Below are positions 59,455 through 64,000 of a DNA stretch of 64,000 nt, in pieces. The stretch lies in NCBI GenBank assembly GCA_900660155.1, contig CABFPE010000445.1, positions 527,394-591,393 of the forward strand, given 5' to 3'. The position numbers and the translations under genes are program-made. The notes below the pieces were generated by a model. That model saw nothing but the letters and a program-made list of their open reading frames with translations, was not told the origin of the DNA and ran no database searches. How positions within the stretch are numbered: position 1 is the stretch's first letter; each line of letters starts with the position of its first letter. The stretch is from Hofstenia miamia. Lineage: Eukaryota > Xenacoelomorpha > Acoela > Hofsteniidae.

Positions 59455-61159
59455 TTTATTATCCCAACCTTGATTATCAAAATGCTCGATTATCAGAAAT
59501 GAGAAATTTCCAAGAATTAAATCGCTTCTTTGTTTCAGTTTATGTCCCATTGTGAAGAACCATTGTACTTCAAATATGTATGTGTACAGTGGTCCTAAGC
59601 ACTCACTGTAGCAGAAAATAATAATAATAATAAATTTATATTCTTATAAAACTCATAACTTTTTTACAAAAACCAAATGCGCTATTTGCAGTGTTAAACA
59701 ATAATCAAATTAAATTGCTCTCTACATAAACAATGTTTTAATTTCTTCTTGAAGACTTCAATATTAGTGATGGTTCTAATTTGCTTAGGCAACATATTGA
59801 AGAGGAATGGACCACAAATGGAGAATGCATGGTCTGTCAATACTTTCTTTGTTCTATGTATAATTGGTAAATTTTCTGTAGATGATCGTGTCATTGAACT
59901 TGATATCTCTAAAAGTTCACTGAGGTAGGATGGTCCCATGCCATGTTCGCACTTCAAAACTATTAGACTTATTTTATATCTAATCCTTTCCAAAAGAGTA
60001 ATTACAAAGCAGCAACAAAAGGCATGCAGCATAGTGATTATCATATTTTTTCAACAGATGAAAAGGTCAAACACTAGTTTCAAGTATTTAATCCAACGTG
60101 AAAATATTTATATTAAGTGACACATCCTGAAAAATTTTCAATTCATGGTGAGAAAATCTCAGCAGATGTTATTTCTGCAGAACATTTCTGGAAAATTTTT
60201 ACAGCAAAAGTTGAAGGCTATACTGCTATAACAAAGACCACATATTCAACGCAAACGAGACCAGATTAATATTTAATAGTGAACCTACAATGAAAAGCAG
60301 CGTATCCAACATTAAGACAACGAAGGAACATGTTACAACCAATTTATGCGCGAATGCATTTGGTACGATAATATTACTTGAACAATTTTAAGAATGCGAA
60401 TCAATGCAATCCTTTAGTTTTCTATTAGTATCAGAAAAAACTTAGATGGGCCGAATAATTTTTGAAGACTTGTGGAAAATAATCTGCGTTCCAACAGTGA
60501 CTATAGCTTCTTGAACTGGAGCAAAAACCAAAGCAATATTGTTTATAAACAACTGCTGCACACTCAAACAAAGCGATTTTACAGCGGAACGATTTTGCAG
60601 CCAATGAACCAAGGTATCATCGAAACTTTGAAGAGATTCTATAAGAAAGTGTTTCTTCGCCAGCTTAGGGAGTTACTATTACAAGAAACATCTATAAATA
60701 CACATCCTCAAACATATCTTGGGATGAAATTCGAAAAGAAATTATTTGCGAAGCTGTTCTAAAATAATGCAGAGATCGAGGAATGGATCCATGGGGATTC
60801 TCAAGATCCTGTCCACTCGAATCGCAATGATGATAAAATTGTGTCTCGTATTACAGAGCAGTACGAGCCTGCTTTGAAAAAATGAACTAAATGATGAAAT
60901 TTCAGATATCGAATTGAAAAATTTTGTCCAGCCCTGGTATTGTTGCACTTATAAGCTGAAACATTTCCTAACCATGTGTCCCTCTTGTTGTCGCTTATTG
61001 ATTTGGCAGCCAACCGCTATATTTTATTACATGTAGCTTTCTGAAATTAACATTTTTCATTAGATTATGAACCTGTTTTTTTACTATTTTTCATTCGATT
61101 ATTCAAAAAGATTTTGAAAGATGATTGCCCAAGATGTTCAGATAATCGAGAGTCTACTG
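59455..61159 (+). mobile_element. Tigger/pogo transposon relic
   Basis: The right end reads GATAATCGAGAGTCTACTG (61141-61159) followed by TA, the inverse of a Tigger-type CAGTAGACTCTCGATTATC terminus. Near 59465-59500 repeated GATTATC words (CTTGATTATCAAAATGCTCG) look like the left subterminal region, whose outer end is lost. Between them, plus-strand pieces read YNKDHIFNANETRP (family FNADETG, first catalytic Asp position changed to Asn) and FYSGTILQPMNQGIIETLKR, then FYKKVFLRQL (family QPMDQGVI, where the second Asp is Asn). An L2-like LINE tail is inserted at about 59590-60044. It is inactive. Confidence 0.75.
59610..60044 (-). mobile_element. L2/CR1-like LINE 3' fragment
   Basis: The minus strand reads LERIRYKISLIVLKCEHGMG, PSYLSELLEISS, AFSICGPFLFNMLPKQIRTI and NIEVFKKKLKHCLC. 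This is the well-known C-terminal tail of L2-type reverse-transcriptase ORFs (RI-YK---L-FK--HG-AP-YL, then F-----W--LP--IR). The uninterrupted 116-codon frame ends near 59694. A short (ATT)n stretch at 59620-59634 marks the element's 3' end. Confidence 0.85.
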
Positions 61160-61169
61160 TACATAGTAA

Positions 61170-61690
61170 AATACATGAATGAGTGAAGCAGAATAATACA
61201 ATTATTTCCATTAATATCTAAGAAATTAGATAAATTTCGTTTATGAAAAGTTTTCTGTTAATTTTATTGTTAAAATCAATATTTGATGGTATTGTTACGA
61301 TTGTAGATATACACAGCCGTGCTTCCAATTTCGGCTTTGTGAATTTGCAGACTCCGGCTGCAACCTGTTTTTCATAAAATTTGCTTTCTTTGGCTGCTAC
61401 TCTAATCCTAAAACCTTAATTGGACTAAGGTGAAATCTCAAAAGAAATTCAGAAACAATTGGTCATTCTTATACACTTTTAACATTAACAATGAAGTTCA
61501 AGTGAATATTCATTTATCAATAAAATATCCCCATGGAAGTGAAAATCATGAAAAAAATTTTCAACATTTGCTTTTTAGTACTAAGTTTGTAAGATCTTAG
61601 TCCGGTATATATAAACTAAATATGTTTTAATCTTCATTCCAAACAGATCTATAATCAACAATTTTACACCTCACATTCATTATGTTTCCT
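61170..61690. other. AT-rich stretch without recognised gene
   Basis: I see nothing specific between the Tigger relic and the TTAA-flanked element. Confidence 0.35.
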
Positions 61691-61693
61691 TAA

Positions 61694-62596
61694 GGGGGGA
61701 GTATCACCGGGAGAGGAGTTGTCGACTTTAAAAAATCATAAAAAATAAAAAAATAGTATTAGAGCCCTCATTCTTTCACATGGTTTAGCTGGTGGATTGA
61801 ACTTTCGAAACCACATGAAATGTTGGTGACCTTACTTAATTTAGAGGTCATGGGGTCAAAAAGGTCAAGGTCACACATGTCTCAAATATAAAAAAGTGGC
61901 TATGGGACTATTCCATTCATGAAAAACCTTCTCAATCAATTGGTACAAAATTTAGTGAGGGGTTTAGAAACATAATGAAGAATGTTTTGTTCTATGGGTT
62001 TTGAAGAAGATCTCAATCTGTTACATTTATAGCCGTATAAAAATATGTACTAAAATTGTCAAAAATTGTATGACATTAAAGTTTGTAACATTTTTAAATT
62101 AAAAGAGATCTTCAAATCCTTAGAACACAACACTCCTGTATGCCTGTTGTACAAGCACAGAAAGTTTCATTAGATTATCTTGATAAATAAAAAAGTTATG
62201 GCAAAAGTGCTATCAAAAAACATAAAAAACGGAAGAAAAGTATATAAATCTATAAAATTATTGTTGAAAATTGAAAGTTACAGGAGGAGTGTTTGAAGAA
62301 ACCGCTTGGAAACGTGATTTTGTTTGTAAACAATTAGGGAGATCCTTATTATTTTATTACCATTAGACAGCAAACTAAAAAAAATATCAATGTAAAACAT
62401 TGTTGGTATGCTAAACCAATGTTTTACTACAGATACCTACCATCAGAAAAAAAATTGTAAAAAATAAACTACTTGATGGATTTCAAAAATTTAAAAAGTA
62501 TCATACAGTTTAATAATGACTCCCTCATAAACACTGGGTTTAAACGCGATTTGCGAGATTCGGTGATTTGACAATTTTCCCGGTGATACTCCCCCC
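61694..62596. mobile_element. TTAA-flanked inverted-repeat element, 903 bp (Kolobok- or piggyBac-like)
   Basis: The left end GGGGGGAGTATCACCGGGA (61694-61712) is the exact inverse of the right end (62578-62596). TTAA flanks both ends (61690-61693 and 62597-62600). The TTAA target is shared by piggyBac and Kolobok; G-rich ends favour Kolobok. The core has no long open frame. The perfect 19-bp TIR suggests a recent, non-autonomous copy. Confidence 0.8.
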
Positions 62597-62609
62597 TTAA
62601 TGCTATTAA

Positions 62610-64000
62610 TATATATTCATACCATCTAAATTTTAGTTTTTTCCTTTCATTGTCTTTCTAGATTACCTTGATTTGAATGAGTAAACATTTTATAATCAGT
62701 TAATAATGTTATTAATAATGAAAATTAGTAAATTGTTTCATCATTGATTACAGAGTTAAGTGACATTTGTACTAATCTATTGCAAACTCAAACACATTTT
62801 AGCATATTTTTAGGTGTTTAGTTTACGTTTTTGATGTTTTTATGATCTCTTTTACTTCTTCGTTTAATTTGTTTAATTGTCAAGGCAAGTCAGTGTAAAT
62901 AAATTGTTTTTCCTTTAAATTGTACCGTCATTTAATTTGAAATTCTACTAATTTGACTATATGATAAATGCTTTTATTTTTTCTATAAAGTTATCAAACA
63001 GTTAAATTTTAACCTAAGCTTCATTGCTATTTTCATGAAGTTGTACAAATATTTCGAGCTTTTGTAATGTTTTGTAATTTTTTTACATTTATTAGGTGCA
63101 AGTATTTTTTCCAAACCTTTTTATTGGACAAGTAATATTTTATTTATGGACTTGTTAATTTTCATTCGGTCATGAAGTTTTATTTATGAATTGATAGAAA
63201 CCAATTACCTTTTTTCAAATATTCTGATTATTTTATATTTGAGTCATGTTTAGTTTGTTCCTAAGGATCCTAAGGCATAAACAACTATTCTATTGACTTA
63301 TCCATGTCTAAGGACACTAAAATTTTGTTCTAATTTTAGTTAGTCATAGATTATTTTCATTTAAAATTGATATACAATCTTTCCATAGATAGTAATTTAA
63401 CCAAAAGTTGCACTTGTTTAAAACACGTAATATTGTTTACTGTTTACTCAGTTAAAATCATTTAAATATGTGTTTTTATAAATACTGGTTGACTTAACTT
63501 TTGAAATAATATATTAAATGAAAAAGCAATTTTTAAGCACCAAACTTTATTATATTTTTGTTAATTAAAAATCAATGAAGTCATCAAAAATTCTCTCATA
63601 AGTGGAACCTTGAGCATTTCTTTAATGGAATGTAACCTCATTTTCAGGAACATCCCGATACTAAACCAATTGGTGTCTATTACTTGATATTCAGTGTTGC
63701 ATTACAGAAATTAATCTTTTCGCGTAAATATTTTTTTTCAATCCTCAAAAACGTTATAAAGTTTTAGTTTTTGTCATCGCAATCTTTAAGACGTTTACAA
63801 TTTTTTAATTAAAAATAGTTGGAATGTGTATGTTAATAGACGCAAAGCCCATGCTTGACACGAATGTCCATGGTCCATGTCTTTTCACCGTCACCAATGC
63901 TTTATTGGGTATTCTGCTGGTTATGAGTTTCAGTTATAGTGGAAAGAAAATTAAATTAAAATCGGTTGTAAATACTTAAAATACCGAAGTTTGCTAAGTG
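62610..64000. other. AT-rich stretch without recognised gene
   Basis: This is very AT-rich DNA with no open frame worth naming, no splice-bounded exon and no repeat end that I could identify. Confidence 0.35.

Noticed and set aside
1-64000. CRISPR arrays, rRNA genes, riboswitches, operons
   Set aside because: No regularly spaced repeats with unique spacers, no rRNA core sequence and no bacterial gene organisation were seen. The window is eukaryotic.

Overview
This window looks like nuclear DNA from an arthropod, most likely an insect: it is very AT-rich, has about ten (TA)n tracts, split genes with GT-AG introns, and is packed with eukaryotic transposons of nearly every class. There is no bacterial-style gene organisation, CRISPR array, rRNA or operon. 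No species can be named from the sequence alone.

Two host genes were found, both on the minus strand and in tandem. The first (31443-41813) is poly(ADP-ribose) glycohydrolase, PARG. Eight exons join with matching intron phases into a 598-residue protein carrying the GGG...QEE macrodomain signature and the GNWGCGAF motif. The second (12914-30469, 3' end not found) is a gene I could not name. Seven phase-compatible exons encode an N-terminal WW domain, a proline-rich linker, a CUE/UBA-like helical domain, a further helical segment and a Ser/Pro/Lys-rich low-complexity region. It starts about 1 kb downstream of the PARG stop codon.

The rest is mobile-element debris, much of it nested. From left to right: a MITE candidate (0.8-1.7 kb); a Ty3/Gypsy fossil next to a hAT transposon (3.9-8.9 kb); a hAT-type MITE (10.8-11.5 kb); a probable PIF/Harbinger fragment with a TTAA-flanked MITE inside it (12.3-12.8 kb); a Penelope-like fragment, a Copia fossil and an unidentified terminal-inverted-repeat element in the introns of the WW-CUE gene; a retroelement gag/PBS fossil, a mariner-type element and a CR1-like LINE in the PARG introns; a piggyBac-like transposase split by a LINE (42.7-44.9 kb); another LINE (46.2-47.8 kb); a Mutator-like element with 9-bp target duplications carrying a tRNA-like gene (48.4-49.7 kb); a mariner fragment, a hAT containing an intact-ended Tc1 copy and a LINE (50-55.3 kb); an L2-like LINE tail inside a Tigger/pogo relic (59.5-61.2 kb); and a 903-bp TTAA-flanked element (61.7-62.6 kb).

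The best candidates for something new are the Mutator-like element with its tRNA-like cargo (anticodon CTA, oligo-T terminator), the 1.24-kb inverted-repeat element at 17.75-18.99 kb whose coding remains I cannot assign, and the WW-CUE gene itself. Two places look like assembly problems: a 100-N gap flanked by the same 30 bases on both sides, and an identical 130-bp tandem duplication in the mariner element.
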